A stretch of DNA of 64,000 nt from the NCBI GenBank assembly GCA_045617725.1, contig JAZLJD010000023.1:55976-119975 (forward strand), written 5' to 3'. The notes under the pieces were generated by a model. The model saw nothing but the letters and a program-made list of their open reading frames with translations, had not been told where the DNA came from and made no database searches. Origin of the DNA: JAZLJD01 sp045617725 (GTDB lineage: Bacteria > Bacillota > Clostridia > Lachnospirales > Lachnospiraceae). The position numbers and the translations under genes were made by a program. Shown here in pieces: positions 8,506-17,231 of the stretch (its first letter is position 1; the number at the start of each line of letters is the position of its first letter).

Positions 8506-9780
8506 ATGAAGACAAAGTGTAAGCCGGTGGGGCTGCTGCTTACGATAGCACTTATTATGGGACTTGCGCTGGCGGGCTGCGGGAAAGCGGGAGAGAAAAG
8601 TGAGCCCAAGACCACAGAAAACCCTGCTGCAGTGGTGACGCCGGAAGATACGGATCAGAGAGTCAATAAGGAAACACTTACGACCTATGCGTATGTGACG
8701 GATGAAATGTACGAGCAGGCCGACTGCTTCAGCGAAGGCGATATCAGCCGCATTTTGTATGCAATGCAGAAGGCGCAGCGCGGGGAGAAGGTTACCATAG
8801 GCGTAATCGGCGGTTCCATTACCATGGGAAGCGCGGCGAGCACCCCGGAGCAGTCTTACGCGGGCTGGTTTAAAAAGTGGTGGGAATTGTCCTTCCCCGA
8901 GGCCGAAGTCGAGTTTGTCAATGCGGGAATCGGCGCAACGACCTCGTATCTGGGCGTGCACCGCGTGGAGGAGGACTTACTTTCCCATAACCCCGATATG
9001 GTAATCGTGGAGTTCTCGGTCAACGACTCCTCTGCAACGGAGTTTAAGCAAAGCTACGACAATCTGTGCCGCAGAATCCTCCTAAGCGAGTCACAACCGG
9101 CGCTGCTTCTTTTGTTCACGGTGCAGGAGAACGGAACTTCGGCCATTGATATTCACGGAAATGTCGGCTTCCGCTACAACATCCCCATGCTGAACTACGG
9201 AGCGTGCGTGCAGAACGAAATCCGGGAAGGACGCCTTACCTGGAAGGAGATTTCCCCGGACAACATCCATCCCAATAACAAGGGCCATCAGATTATCGGC
9301 GAGATTTTGTTCCGTTATTTGAATAAACTGTACCTAAAGTCCTTAGAAGGCGAGGTCGCCAAAAACGAATTCGCCACGGCCCCCGCAAACGGCGAGTACT
9401 ATATGAACGCACGCATCTTAAATAACGAATGCATTGAACCTGTATCCTACGGAAGCTTTGAAAATGCGGAAGTAAATAGCAATTTGCAGGGCAACTGGCA
9501 ATGTACGGCCTACGAAGAGCCGATGGTGTTCGAACTTACTTTCCGCAATCTGGGCATTGCTTATGAAAAGTATACAAAGGGCGCCGGAACTTATGAAATC
9601 TATATTGACGGCGAAAGAGTAAGTACGCTGATAGGCGACTTTGAAGGCGGCTGGGGCGACTATGCGGAGACCACGGAGGTCTTTAGAAGCAAGGAAGAAG
9701 CCTTGCACCGTGTGGAAATACGCAAGGCCGATACCTCAACCTCGGACCGCTTCGCACTTTTGGCGCTGCTGGTATCATAA
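8506..9780 (+). CDS. Secreted lipoprotein SGNH/GDSL esterase (CE17-like)
   Basis: A 424-residue lipoprotein. It has a signal peptide with lipobox LALAGC (about residues 20-25), a Ser/Thr/Pro-poor linker, then an SGNH hydrolase domain (about residues 95-285) with block I IGGSITMG, oxyanion-region VNAGIGATTS, block III VEFSVNDSS, and the C-terminal DNIHPNNKGH carrying the catalytic Asp and His. A beta-sandwich (about 300-424) follows. The same layout occurs in the N-terminal half of the fusion at 35106 and in the lipoprotein at 37620. By analogy with CE17 mannan acetylesterases it probably deacetylates polysaccharide at the cell surface. The exact substrate is inference. It sits just upstream of the GH26 mannanase, separated by a terminator. 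Confidence 0.82.
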   Translation: MKTKCKPVGLLLTIALIMGLALAGCGKAGEKSEPKTTENPAAVVTPEDTDQRVNKETLTTYAYVTDEMYEQADCFSEGDISRILYAMQKAQRGEKVTIGVIGGSITMGSAASTPEQSYAGWFKKWWELSFPEAEVEFVNAGIGATTSYLGVHRVEEDLLSHNPDMVIVEFSVNDSSATEFKQSYDNLCRRILLSESQPALLLLFTVQENGTSAIDIHGNVGFRYNIPMLNYGACVQNEIREGRLTWKEISPDNIHPNNKGHQIIGEILFRYLNKLYLKSLEGEVAKNEFATAPANGEYYMNARILNNECIEPVSYGSFENAEVNSNLQGNWQCTAYEEPMVFELTFRNLGIAYEKYTKGAGTYEIYIDGERVSTLIGDFEGGWGDYAETTEVFRSKEEALHRVEIRKADTSTSDRFALLALLVS

Positions 9781-9808
9781 GGCCCGGGTTTATAATGCAA
9801 GAAAGCAG

Positions 9809-9860
9809 GCATCTGCGTAAATCAGACTAAAAAGGTTTGATTTTTCGCAGATGCTTTTTA
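9809..9860 (+). terminator. Intrinsic terminator after the SGNH gene
   Basis: GCATCTGCG (9809-9817) pairs with CGCAGATGC (9846-9854), with a nested AAATCA/TGATTT stem, followed by TTTTT. It separates the SGNH gene from the mannanase transcription unit. Confidence 0.85.
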
Positions 9861-9863
9861 ATT

Positions 9864-9998
9864 TATTTAACTAAATTAAGTTAAATTACTTAACCATTTA
9901 ACTAACAAAAACTAAATCAGTTAAAATCTTAACTAAATCGTTAATCTTCAGTTAACATAATTTCTCAAAAATTGCGAAAATTCTCAAAAATTGCGAAA
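9864..9998. promoter_or_regulatory. AT-rich array of TTAACT/AGTTAA motifs plus an 18-base direct repeat
   Basis: Within the 408-base gap before the mannanase, positions 9864-9957 hold about eight TTAAC-type motifs on alternating strands (TTTAACTAAA, TTAAGTTAAA, CAGTTAAAA, CTTAACTAAA, CAGTTAACA and others). They are followed by TTCTCAAAAATTGCGAAA at 9962-9979 and again at 9981-9998, a 19-base period. This clustering is not seen elsewhere in the window. A regulator-binding region for the mannan locus is the simplest reading. No binding factor can be assigned. Confidence 0.5.
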
Positions 9999-10027
9999 TG
10001 AGTATTTCTGACCATTAATTTTCCAAT

Positions 10028-10041
10028 ATAACGTTTTCAAA
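10028..10041. promoter_or_regulatory. Possible LacI/CcpA-type operator
   Basis: AACGTTTTCA around a central CG resembles half of a catabolite-responsive or LacI-family site. The left half is imperfect. It lies about 40 bases before the putative -35 of the mannanase. A LacI-family gene lies at 31719 in the same locus. Weak call. Confidence 0.25.
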
Positions 10042-10075
10042 ATGTACAGATTGCACAAAGTAAACACTTAACTCT

Positions 10076-10106
10076 TTGTCAAATCGCTAAAAATAATATA
10101 TATGAT
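10076..10106 (+). promoter_or_regulatory. Putative promoter of the mannan operon
   Basis: TTGTCA (10076-10081) followed after 17-19 bases by TATATG/TATGAT (10099-10106), leaving an AT-rich leader of about 75 bases before the mannanase ATG with its GAGGGGG ribosome site. Consensus match only. Confidence 0.45.
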
Positions 10107-10188
10107 TGAATAAAATGTTGGTTGGGTTTATTATTTAATCAAGCTAAATGTTACTTAAATTAACTTAATAACACATGAGGGGGATTCC

Positions 10189-11694
10189 ATGAGGGCTGAA
10201 AATCGTTTTTTTCGCCTTATTTTGCTGTTTTTAGGCATTTTAATTACCGTAAGCGGCTGTGGAGAGAATAAAGATATGGAACTTACGAATGAGCCTGTGC
10301 TTTATCCATGGGAGGAAGCAATTGTTTATGAAGCCGAAGTGGGAACGCAGGCCGGCGACCCGAGTGTGAAAAGCGAGAATGGCGTAGGTTTCGTTGAGGA
10401 CTTTCACAACGCAGATACCGATTACGCAAGAGTAACTTTCATAACGGAAGAGGAAGGCTTTTATGACCTTGGATTCATGACTTCGTCGGGCGGTGCGTAT
10501 AAACTGAATCACGTACGCCTTGATGGCGAGATGATTGGCGATGTAGTTACGGAATCGAGGGAGTTTGAGCGCAGCATTCTTCCCAAGGTTTATCTTACAA
10601 AAGGAACGCATGATATTGATATCGTTTCAAGTTGGGGATATATCCGCTGGGACAGCCTGCAGGTTAAAAAAGCAGATGAGTATTATCCGAATCGCTTTGA
10701 GGTTGAACCTGTGCTGTGCAATCCGAATGCTTCGGACAATGCCAGACGCCTTATGCATTACCTGTGTGATATCTACGGAAAGCAGATTCTTTCCGGCCAG
10801 GTGTGCGACGGAGGTATGTTTGGTCTCGAGAATGCAGCCATCTGGCGTACGACCGGTGAGTTCCCGGCCATCCTGGGTATGGATATGATGGACTACACCT
10901 TGTCACGGGCTGAGAACGGAACGCAGGGACGCTCCGTGGGATATGCTTTAGATTACTGGGAAGAAAGCAATGGCATTACAGCTCTTTGCTGGCACTGGAC
11001 GGCACCTTCCGAGTACATTACCGGTACTTGGTACTCCGCTTTTTACAAGGAGCATACCAATATAAACCTTGACAAGATTATGAACGGCGAGGACGATACG
11101 GGTCTTGAACTTCTCAAGAAGGATATTCGTACCATAGCCGAAGAAATGAAACCCTTAAAGGAAGCCGATGTCCCCATATTGTGGAGACCGCTTCATGAAG
11201 CGAGCGGCGGCTGGTTCTGGTGGGGCAATTGTAAGAGCGAAAGCTACATTGCTCTTTATCGCATGATGTATGACATCATGGTGAATGAATATGAACTGAA
11301 TAACCTGATTTGGGTTTGGAACGGACAGGATGAAGATTGGTATCCGGGCGATGAATATGTGGATATCGTCGGCACCGACATCTATCCGGGGTATCAGGTT
11401 GCTGCTCCGCAGACCGCACAGTTTGAACGCTGGGTAAGGGCTGTGGAAGGCAGGAAGATTGTTGCACTTACCGAGAACGGCTGCGTCTTTGACGTAGACC
11501 TGGCTCAGAGAGAGGGTGCGATGTGGAGCTTCTTCGATACCTGGTGCGGCGAGTTCGTACTGAAGGTAGCGAACCTGAATTTCTATTCAGAACAGTATAC
11601 AACGGAAGAAATACTGAAAAAGGCATACGAAAGCGACATAGTCGTTAAGAGAAGCGGTCTTCCGGATTTGAAAAATTACCCGCTTCCCGAATAG
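10189..11694 (+). CDS. Lipoprotein endo-beta-1,4-mannanase, GH26 with N-terminal CBM35-like domain
   Basis: A 501-residue surface enzyme that cleaves internal beta-1,4-mannosidic bonds. Its signal peptide has lipobox TVSGC. A CBM35-like beta-sandwich covers about residues 42-165, containing EAEVGTQAGDP, GVGFVEDFHN and WGYIRWDSLQV. GH26 covers about 175-495, with the acid/base Glu337 in RPLHEASGGWFWWG and the nucleophile Glu429 in VALTENGCVFD. The family retaining mechanism is intact. Neighbouring GH130, GH36 and epimerase genes support beta-mannan as substrate. It is the first gene of the long + strand run. The product would feed mannooligosaccharides to the binding proteins downstream. Confidence 0.93.
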   Translation: MRAENRFFRLILLFLGILITVSGCGENKDMELTNEPVLYPWEEAIVYEAEVGTQAGDPSVKSENGVGFVEDFHNADTDYARVTFITEEEGFYDLGFMTSSGGAYKLNHVRLDGEMIGDVVTESREFERSILPKVYLTKGTHDIDIVSSWGYIRWDSLQVKKADEYYPNRFEVEPVLCNPNASDNARRLMHYLCDIYGKQILSGQVCDGGMFGLENAAIWRTTGEFPAILGMDMMDYTLSRAENGTQGRSVGYALDYWEESNGITALCWHWTAPSEYITGTWYSAFYKEHTNINLDKIMNGEDDTGLELLKKDIRTIAEEMKPLKEADVPILWRPLHEASGGWFWWGNCKSESYIALYRMMYDIMVNEYELNNLIWVWNGQDEDWYPGDEYVDIVGTDIYPGYQVAAPQTAQFERWVRAVEGRKIVALTENGCVFDVDLAQREGAMWSFFDTWCGEFVLKVANLNFYSEQYTTEEILKKAYESDIVVKRSGLPDLKNYPLPE

Positions 11695-11705
11695 GAGCTT
11701 GCTGT

Positions 11706-12404
11706 ATGGAACACTTTTTTTCTCCGGACGGAGGACTCATGCGATTCTTTTACAAGACGGGTGAGATTCTGATTGTCGGAATACTGTGGCTTATAGGATG
11801 CATTCCCATACTGACCATCGGAACGAGTTCGGCCGCAGCGTATTACGCTATGGTGAAATCCGTACGGCGGGGCCGCGGGTATGTATGGACGGAGTTCCTG
11901 AGGGCCTATAAAAAGAACTTTAAGCAGGGATGCATTGTAAGCCTTTGGCTTTTGATTATTTCCTTATTAACCTATGCGGGATACAGATGGTATGCGGATG
12001 CCACTTACGATCCCGGCCGGCTTTGGAAGATACTTTTTGGCATCGCCATAGTGGGAACGCTTTTGATTATGACTTACATAAGCGCCGTCATGAGCCGCTT
12101 CAATATGAAGTTCAGCGCCGTGTGTGCGATGGCCTTTGTAATGTCCATACGATTTTGGTACTTAACCCTTGGGATTTGGGTATTTACGATTGCATTAGGA
12201 GTTCTTTATTACTTATTACTAAATCTTCCATTCCTTCTGGTGCTTCCGGGCTTATGGATTTACCTTTGTTCATTCCCGGTGGAATTTGCTCTTTCGCATT
12301 ACATGCCGGAGCAGACGGACGCAGAGGAATGGTACGCCACAACAAAAAAACGGGTGGAGAAGAAACATGATACGAATGACGAAACTACAGAACAGAACGA
12401 ATAA
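11706..12404 (+). CDS. DUF624 (YesL-like) membrane protein
   Basis: A 232-residue integral membrane protein of the DUF624/YesL family, commonly found beside carbohydrate ABC importers but without an agreed function. It starts with the family-typical segment ending in GGLMRFFYKTGEI and has about five hydrophobic segments (roughly 20-40, 75-95, 110-130, 145-170, 175-195) and a charged, Glu/Asn-rich tail. It begins 11 bases after the mannanase and its 3' end overlaps the next gene by 38 bases, so the three are probably one transcript. Confidence 0.85.
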   Translation: MEHFFSPDGGLMRFFYKTGEILIVGILWLIGCIPILTIGTSSAAAYYAMVKSVRRGRGYVWTEFLRAYKKNFKQGCIVSLWLLIISLLTYAGYRWYADATYDPGRLWKILFGIAIVGTLLIMTYISAVMSRFNMKFSAVCAMAFVMSIRFWYLTLGIWVFTIALGVLYYLLLNLPFLLVLPGLWIYLCSFPVEFALSHYMPEQTDAEEWYATTKKRVEKKHDTNDETTEQNE

Positions 12405-15378
12405 AGTGCTTTCCGTTGTACTGGCCGCAGCAATGGCCTTCCTGGCACAGCCGCAGCTTACAGAGGTGACGATGGCAGAAACGCTCCTTTCGATGGACGA
12501 TTTTCAGGACATTGTAAGTACATACTCTGTGGATGACAGCATTCTTTCTTATAAAGAATATGTGGAAGCACATCCCGGAACCCGCCCCGCGGGCGAGATT
12601 GTAATAACGGCAGCAGATGTGGTCCGTTACGAAGAGGACGGCAGCACCGTGAATCCCGTAATCTATACGGATTACGAAGGAATTCCGGGCGGCGGACAGA
12701 GTATTCTGACCGGCGAGGATGCACTGATTGAGTTTGAGTTTACTGTTCCCACGGAAGGATATTACGACATTAACCTTCTTTACTATCCGGTAGCAGGCAA
12801 GAACTCCGAAATTCAGCGTTCCATCTTTATTGACGGTGAGCTCCCTTATGAGGAGCTTTCACTTCTTAAGTTCTCGCGTGTATGGGTGAACGAATACAGC
12901 GAGTTTAAAGAGGACGAGAACGGAATCCGCGTACGCAACTGGGCCAGCGACAATCAGGGCAACAACAAAAAGCCTTCCATGCTGGAAGCACCCAAGTGGC
13001 AGTCAACGCTTGTGTATGATTCGAACGGATATATTACGACGCCCTTAAATGTATACCTTACAAAGGGCGACCATACCATGTCGATTCTTTCGCTTAGGGA
13101 GCCCATGATGATCGGCTCCATTACCTTAAGCAATACGGGCACGCTTGATAATTACGCGACCGTAAAGGCAGCATACGATGCCATGGGAGCAACCAAAACA
13201 AGCGGCGTAAATGTAAGAATCGAAGCCGAGAATGCGGACAGGACATCCTCCCAGATGCTGTATCCGCAGCAGGACCAGTCCTCCCCGGCCGTATATCCTT
13301 CAAGCCCCAAGATGCTCCTTAACAACAGCATCGGCGGCAATTCCTGGAGACTTGCGGGCCAGTGGCTGGAGTGGGATTTCGAGGTTCCGACGGACGGTTA
13401 CTACAACCTGTCCATGTTTGTTCGCCAGAACTTCGTACGAGGCATTAACGTATCCAGAAAGATTTATATCGACGGCGAGGTGCCGTTTTCGGAATTCTCC
13501 GCATATGAATTCGGTTACGCACAGAAGTGGAGGGAGGAAACCCTGAGCGATGAGGCAGGTACTCCCTACGATGTTTACCTCACAAAAGGCAGCCATACCC
13601 TTCGTATGGAAGTTGTTTTGGGCGAGATGAGCGACATCATCGCCGAGGTACAGAGCTGCGTGCAGGATTTGAATGCGATTTACCGTAAGGTTATCTGCAT
13701 TATCGGTGTTACACCGGATAAGTACCGTGATTACCAGATTACTTCCTGCCTCCCCGAACTTGAAGGCGAGTTGACGGCAGTGCAGCAGAAGCTTAGGGGT
13801 GCTCTTTCCAAGCTGGAGATTACGGCCGGAAGGAACTCCGACAAGCTTACCATCCTTCGTACCATGGACGATCAGCTTACCGAACTCATCAAGGATCAGG
13901 AACGTTTCACGGAAGTTATTTCTTCCTATAAGGTAAACGTTCGTGCCTGCGGTAACTGGATTACGCAGGTTCTCGGACAGCCCCTGCAGGTGGACCGAAT
14001 CTATGTTCATTCCTCGGACGCCAAAGAGAAAATCGAGAACAACACCTGGTGGAAGCGGTTATGCTATGAAATCAGCCGACTCTATTATTCCTTCATTATT
14101 GATTACAACCAGATCGGTAACACCATAGAAGACGGGGATGAGCGTGAGTGCATCACCCTTTGGGTTGGAACCGGTCGTGATCAGGCCAATGTTATCCGGG
14201 CACTGATTGATGAATCCTTTACGGGAAATACCGATATCAACGTAAATGTACAGCTCGTTGATATGAACACCCTGCTTCGTGCGGAGCTTGCCGGAGAAGG
14301 ACCGGATATCGCAATTCAGGTAGCCAATACGAACGGTATTGCAGGATCGGTACTGAATACCGGTAACGATACCCCCGTGAACTACGGACTCAGAAATGCA
14401 GTCCTTGACCTGACCATGTTTGATGATCTCCCGGAGGTACTTGAGCGTTTCTATCCTAGTGCACTGACCGGATTCTCCTTTGACGGAGCCGTGTATGCAC
14501 TTCCCGAGACGCAGACCTTCCCGGTTATGTTCTATCGTAAGGACCTGATTGAGGATTTGGGCATCGATATTCCCAAAACCTGGGATGACGTCAAAGTCAT
14601 CATGTCGGTATTAGAGCACAATCAGATGGAATTCGGTATGCTCCCGAATGAGCAGACCTTTGCAATGCTCCTGTATCAGAACGGCGGTGAGTATTACACG
14701 GAGGGCGGCCTTAAGTCCGCACTGGATTCCGACATCGCAGTAAGCACCTTCAAGGAATACTGCGAGTTCTACACGGATTACGGCCTTGACAAAACGACCA
14801 GTGTGGAGGAACGATTCCGTACCGGTGAGTGCCCGCTCGTGATTGCGGATTACACGATGTATAACACCCTGGAAGTTTCCGCTCCCGATATTCAGGGACT
14901 TTGGGATTTCACCCTGGTTCCCGGAACCAAAATGGCAGACGGAACCGTAAATCATTCCGTGGGCTGCACGGGACTGGCATCCATCATCATGGCAGATACG
15001 GAGCATCCCGATGCCTGCTGGGAATTCTTAAAGTGGTGGACCAGTGCGGAGACTCAGACGCTGTTCGATCGCGAGATGGAATCCTTAATGGGTAGTGCGG
15101 CACGAGTTGCAACGGCGAACCGGGAAGCCTTCTCAGAACTTCCCTGGCCTGTGACCACGTATGAAGCCTTAAAGGAAGCCTTCTCTTACGTAAAGGGTAT
15201 TCCTCAGGTTCCCGGCGGTTACTATTCCTGGCGCAACGTCAATAACGCCTTCTATACCGTAACGACGGATACGGATACGGCTTCGCCTCGTGAGGAACTC
15301 ATGGACAAGGTTCTGTACATTAATGATGAGATTAATTACAAACGTATCGAATTAAAACTTCCGGTAGCGGAAGAGTAA
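12367..15378 (+). CDS. Giant extracellular solute-binding protein fused to carbohydrate-binding-like domains
   Basis: A 1003-residue secreted protein. Residues 1-37 form a signal peptide. There is no lipobox cysteine, so it would be free or anchored by protein contacts. Two beta-sandwich regions resembling CBM35/CBM6-type domains follow (about 50-255 with PTEGYYDINLLYYPV and LTKGDHTMSIL; about 280-415 with RIEAENADRT, PTDGYYNLSMFV and LTKGSHTLRMEV). A helical segment (about 420-590) comes next, then a family 1 solute-binding domain (about 593-995, ending in the SBP-like TEHPDACWEFLKWWTSAE region). Usual sugar-binding proteins are 400-500 residues. ATG 12367 follows GGTGGAG. The frame is open from 12286 but that extension lies inside yesL. 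The permease pair downstream is the presumed partner. Confidence 0.85.
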   Translation: MIRMTKLQNRTNKVLSVVLAAAMAFLAQPQLTEVTMAETLLSMDDFQDIVSTYSVDDSILSYKEYVEAHPGTRPAGEIVITAADVVRYEEDGSTVNPVIYTDYEGIPGGGQSILTGEDALIEFEFTVPTEGYYDINLLYYPVAGKNSEIQRSIFIDGELPYEELSLLKFSRVWVNEYSEFKEDENGIRVRNWASDNQGNNKKPSMLEAPKWQSTLVYDSNGYITTPLNVYLTKGDHTMSILSLREPMMIGSITLSNTGTLDNYATVKAAYDAMGATKTSGVNVRIEAENADRTSSQMLYPQQDQSSPAVYPSSPKMLLNNSIGGNSWRLAGQWLEWDFEVPTDGYYNLSMFVRQNFVRGINVSRKIYIDGEVPFSEFSAYEFGYAQKWREETLSDEAGTPYDVYLTKGSHTLRMEVVLGEMSDIIAEVQSCVQDLNAIYRKVICIIGVTPDKYRDYQITSCLPELEGELTAVQQKLRGALSKLEITAGRNSDKLTILRTMDDQLTELIKDQERFTEVISSYKVNVRACGNWITQVLGQPLQVDRIYVHSSDAKEKIENNTWWKRLCYEISRLYYSFIIDYNQIGNTIEDGDERECITLWVGTGRDQANVIRALIDESFTGNTDINVNVQLVDMNTLLRAELAGEGPDIAIQVANTNGIAGSVLNTGNDTPVNYGLRNAVLDLTMFDDLPEVLERFYPSALTGFSFDGAVYALPETQTFPVMFYRKDLIEDLGIDIPKTWDDVKVIMSVLEHNQMEFGMLPNEQTFAMLLYQNGGEYYTEGGLKSALDSDIAVSTFKEYCEFYTDYGLDKTTSVEERFRTGECPLVIADYTMYNTLEVSAPDIQGLWDFTLVPGTKMADGTVNHSVGCTGLASIIMADTEHPDACWEFLKWWTSAETQTLFDREMESLMGSAARVATANREAFSELPWPVTTYEALKEAFSYVKGIPQVPGGYYSWRNVNNAFYTVTTDTDTASPREELMDKVLYINDEINYKRIELKLPVAEE

Positions 15379-15394
15379 AGAAAGGAGAAACAAA

Positions 15395-16336
15395 ATGGCT
15401 TCGAATGAAGTTTCCGAAGAAGCGCTTCTGATCGCTCGAAAGCAAGGTAAGCTTTGGTATCAGATTAAGCGCAACAAAGCAAGCTATATTATGATGGCAC
15501 CGTATTTCATTTTGTTCTTCTTCTTTACGGTTATGCCGGTATTAATTTCCATTGCATTTTCATTTACCTACTTTAACATGCTTGAGTGGCCCACCTTCAA
15601 CGGCTGGGATAACTACATTAAGTTATTTTTGGAAGACGATATCTTCCTGATTTCCTTAAAAAATACCTTGCTTTTTGCAGTCATTACGGGACCTATTTCC
15701 TACCTGTTGTGTTTGCTTTTTGCCTGGATTATCAACGAGTTCAACCGTAGAGTACGTACCATCCTGACCCTGATCTTTTATGCACCGTCCATCTGCGGTA
15801 ATGCATATGTGGTTTGGAACCTTATATTAAGCTCGGACCGTTACGGATACTTAAACGGTTTACTCATGAAACTGGATGTAATCGACGAACAGATTCTTTG
15901 GATGCAGGATACGAGATTCATTATGCCGTGCCTCATTATCGTTCAGCTCTGGTTGTCCCTCGGTACCGGCTTTCTGTCCTTCATTGCAGGTCTTCAGACC
16001 GTTGACAAGAGCATGTACGAGGCAGCAGCACTGGATGGTGTCAAGAATCGCTGGCAGGAGCTTTGGTATGTAACGCTTCCCGCCATGAAGCCGCAGCTCA
16101 TGTTCGGTGCGGTTATGCAGATTACGCAGTCCTTCGCGGTAGCCGATGTTTCCATTGCACTGGCCGGTAACCCTTCCGTAAACTACGCGGGTGCTACCGT
16201 CGTAACGCATCTTCTCGACTACGGTTCAACGCGATTCGATATGGGTTATGCTTCAGCGATTGCAACCATTCTGTTCCTTTTGATGGTTGGAACCAACAAG
16301 CTCGTTCAGAAATTATTGGGAAGGGTGGGTGAATAA
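15395..16336 (+). CDS. Carbohydrate ABC transporter permease (MalF/UgpA type)
   Basis: A 313-residue inner-membrane subunit with six predicted membrane segments (the first at about residues 30-55). It has the EAA-loop sequence YEAAALDGVKNRWQELWYVTLP, here noted by its core EAAALDG, which docks the ATPase. A strong AAAGGAG site precedes ATG 15395. It forms a heterodimer with the next gene, one base downstream. The solute-binding partner is most likely the giant protein immediately upstream. No ATP-binding subunit is encoded in the locus, so a shared MsmX-type ATPase elsewhere is expected. Confidence 0.92.
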   Translation: MASNEVSEEALLIARKQGKLWYQIKRNKASYIMMAPYFILFFFFTVMPVLISIAFSFTYFNMLEWPTFNGWDNYIKLFLEDDIFLISLKNTLLFAVITGPISYLLCLLFAWIINEFNRRVRTILTLIFYAPSICGNAYVVWNLILSSDRYGYLNGLLMKLDVIDEQILWMQDTRFIMPCLIIVQLWLSLGTGFLSFIAGLQTVDKSMYEAAALDGVKNRWQELWYVTLPAMKPQLMFGAVMQITQSFAVADVSIALAGNPSVNYAGATVVTHLLDYGSTRFDMGYASAIATILFLLMVGTNKLVQKLLGRVGE

Positions 16337-16337
16337 A

Positions 16338-17216
16338 ATGGCTAAAAAATATCATTTTTGGAACCGCCCTCGTGAGAAGAAACTAAACCGTACGGTTGCA
16401 GGGAACGGAATTCTCTTTTTCCTGATGGTTATATGCGGTATCTTCATGGCACTTCCTCTCGTCATGATCATCAACAACTGCTTAAAGCCGCTGGATGAAT
16501 TATTCCAGTACCCGCCGAAGATTTTCGTACGCAACCCTACATTTGAGAACTTTACGGATTTGTTCACCATTATGAATGATTCCTGGGTTCCGTTCTCACG
16601 ATACATTTTAAATACGATTATCATTACCGGCTTTGGTACTTTGGGTCATGTTATTTTTGCTTCCCTTGCGGCTTATCCGCTTGCCAAGCATGAGTTTCCC
16701 GGCAAGAAGATCCTTTTCAGCATGGTAGTTTTGTCCATGATGTTCTCCTGGCAGGTTACACAGATTCCGAACTATGTAATCATCAGCTGGCTGGGGATTA
16801 ACAATACCTATTTGGCACTGATCCTTCCTCTTTGGCAGTATGGTATGGGTCTTTACCTTATGAAACAGTTCATGGAGCAGCTTCCTTCGTCTCTCATGGA
16901 GAGTGCGAGACTGGATGGTGCCAGTGAATTCCAGGTATTCTGGAGAATCGTTATGCCGAACGTTAAGCCTGCATGGCTGACCTTGGCAATCTTCCAGTTC
17001 CAGCAGGCCTGGGGCAATACCGGAAGCATGTATCTGCGTGATGAACAGTTAAAACCCATGCAGTTTGCACTTCAGCAGATTGCAGCCGGTGGTGCTGCGA
17101 GAGCGGGCGCTTCGGCAGCCGTAACATTTGTTGTTGCAGCAGTACCCATTATATTCTTCCTTCTCTGCCAGTCGAATGTCCTTGAGACCATGACGACTTC
17201 CGGTATGAAGGATTAA
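16338..17216 (+). CDS. Carbohydrate ABC transporter permease (MalG/UgpE type)
   Basis: A 292-residue partner permease of the preceding gene. It has six hydrophobic segments and the EAA-loop motif MESARLDGASEFQVFWRIV, recognisable by ESARLDGAS. ATG 16338 comes one base after the upstream stop, with GGGTGGG inside the upstream gene as ribosome site. An in-frame start at 16287 would overlap the previous gene and lacks a site, so I rejected it. The C terminus (about residues 235-275) contains a GGAARAGASAAVTFV glide into the last membrane helix. Mannooligosaccharide import is inferred from context. Confidence 0.92.
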   Translation: MAKKYHFWNRPREKKLNRTVAGNGILFFLMVICGIFMALPLVMIINNCLKPLDELFQYPPKIFVRNPTFENFTDLFTIMNDSWVPFSRYILNTIIITGFGTLGHVIFASLAAYPLAKHEFPGKKILFSMVVLSMMFSWQVTQIPNYVIISWLGINNTYLALILPLWQYGMGLYLMKQFMEQLPSSLMESARLDGASEFQVFWRIVMPNVKPAWLTLAIFQFQQAWGNTGSMYLRDEQLKPMQFALQQIAAGGAARAGASAAVTFVVAAVPIIFFLLCQSNVLETMTTSGMKD

Positions 17217-17231
17217 GGCGGAGGTGGAGAA

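Noticed and set aside
9864..9998. Possible replication or plasmid origin because of AT-rich iterated motifs
   Set aside because: No DnaA-box cluster or replication gene, and the position before a major operon fits transcription control better.
13300..14010. Open frame of 236 codons on the - strand inside the giant binding protein gene
   Set aside because: Antisense to a frame supported by homology throughout; no start signal.
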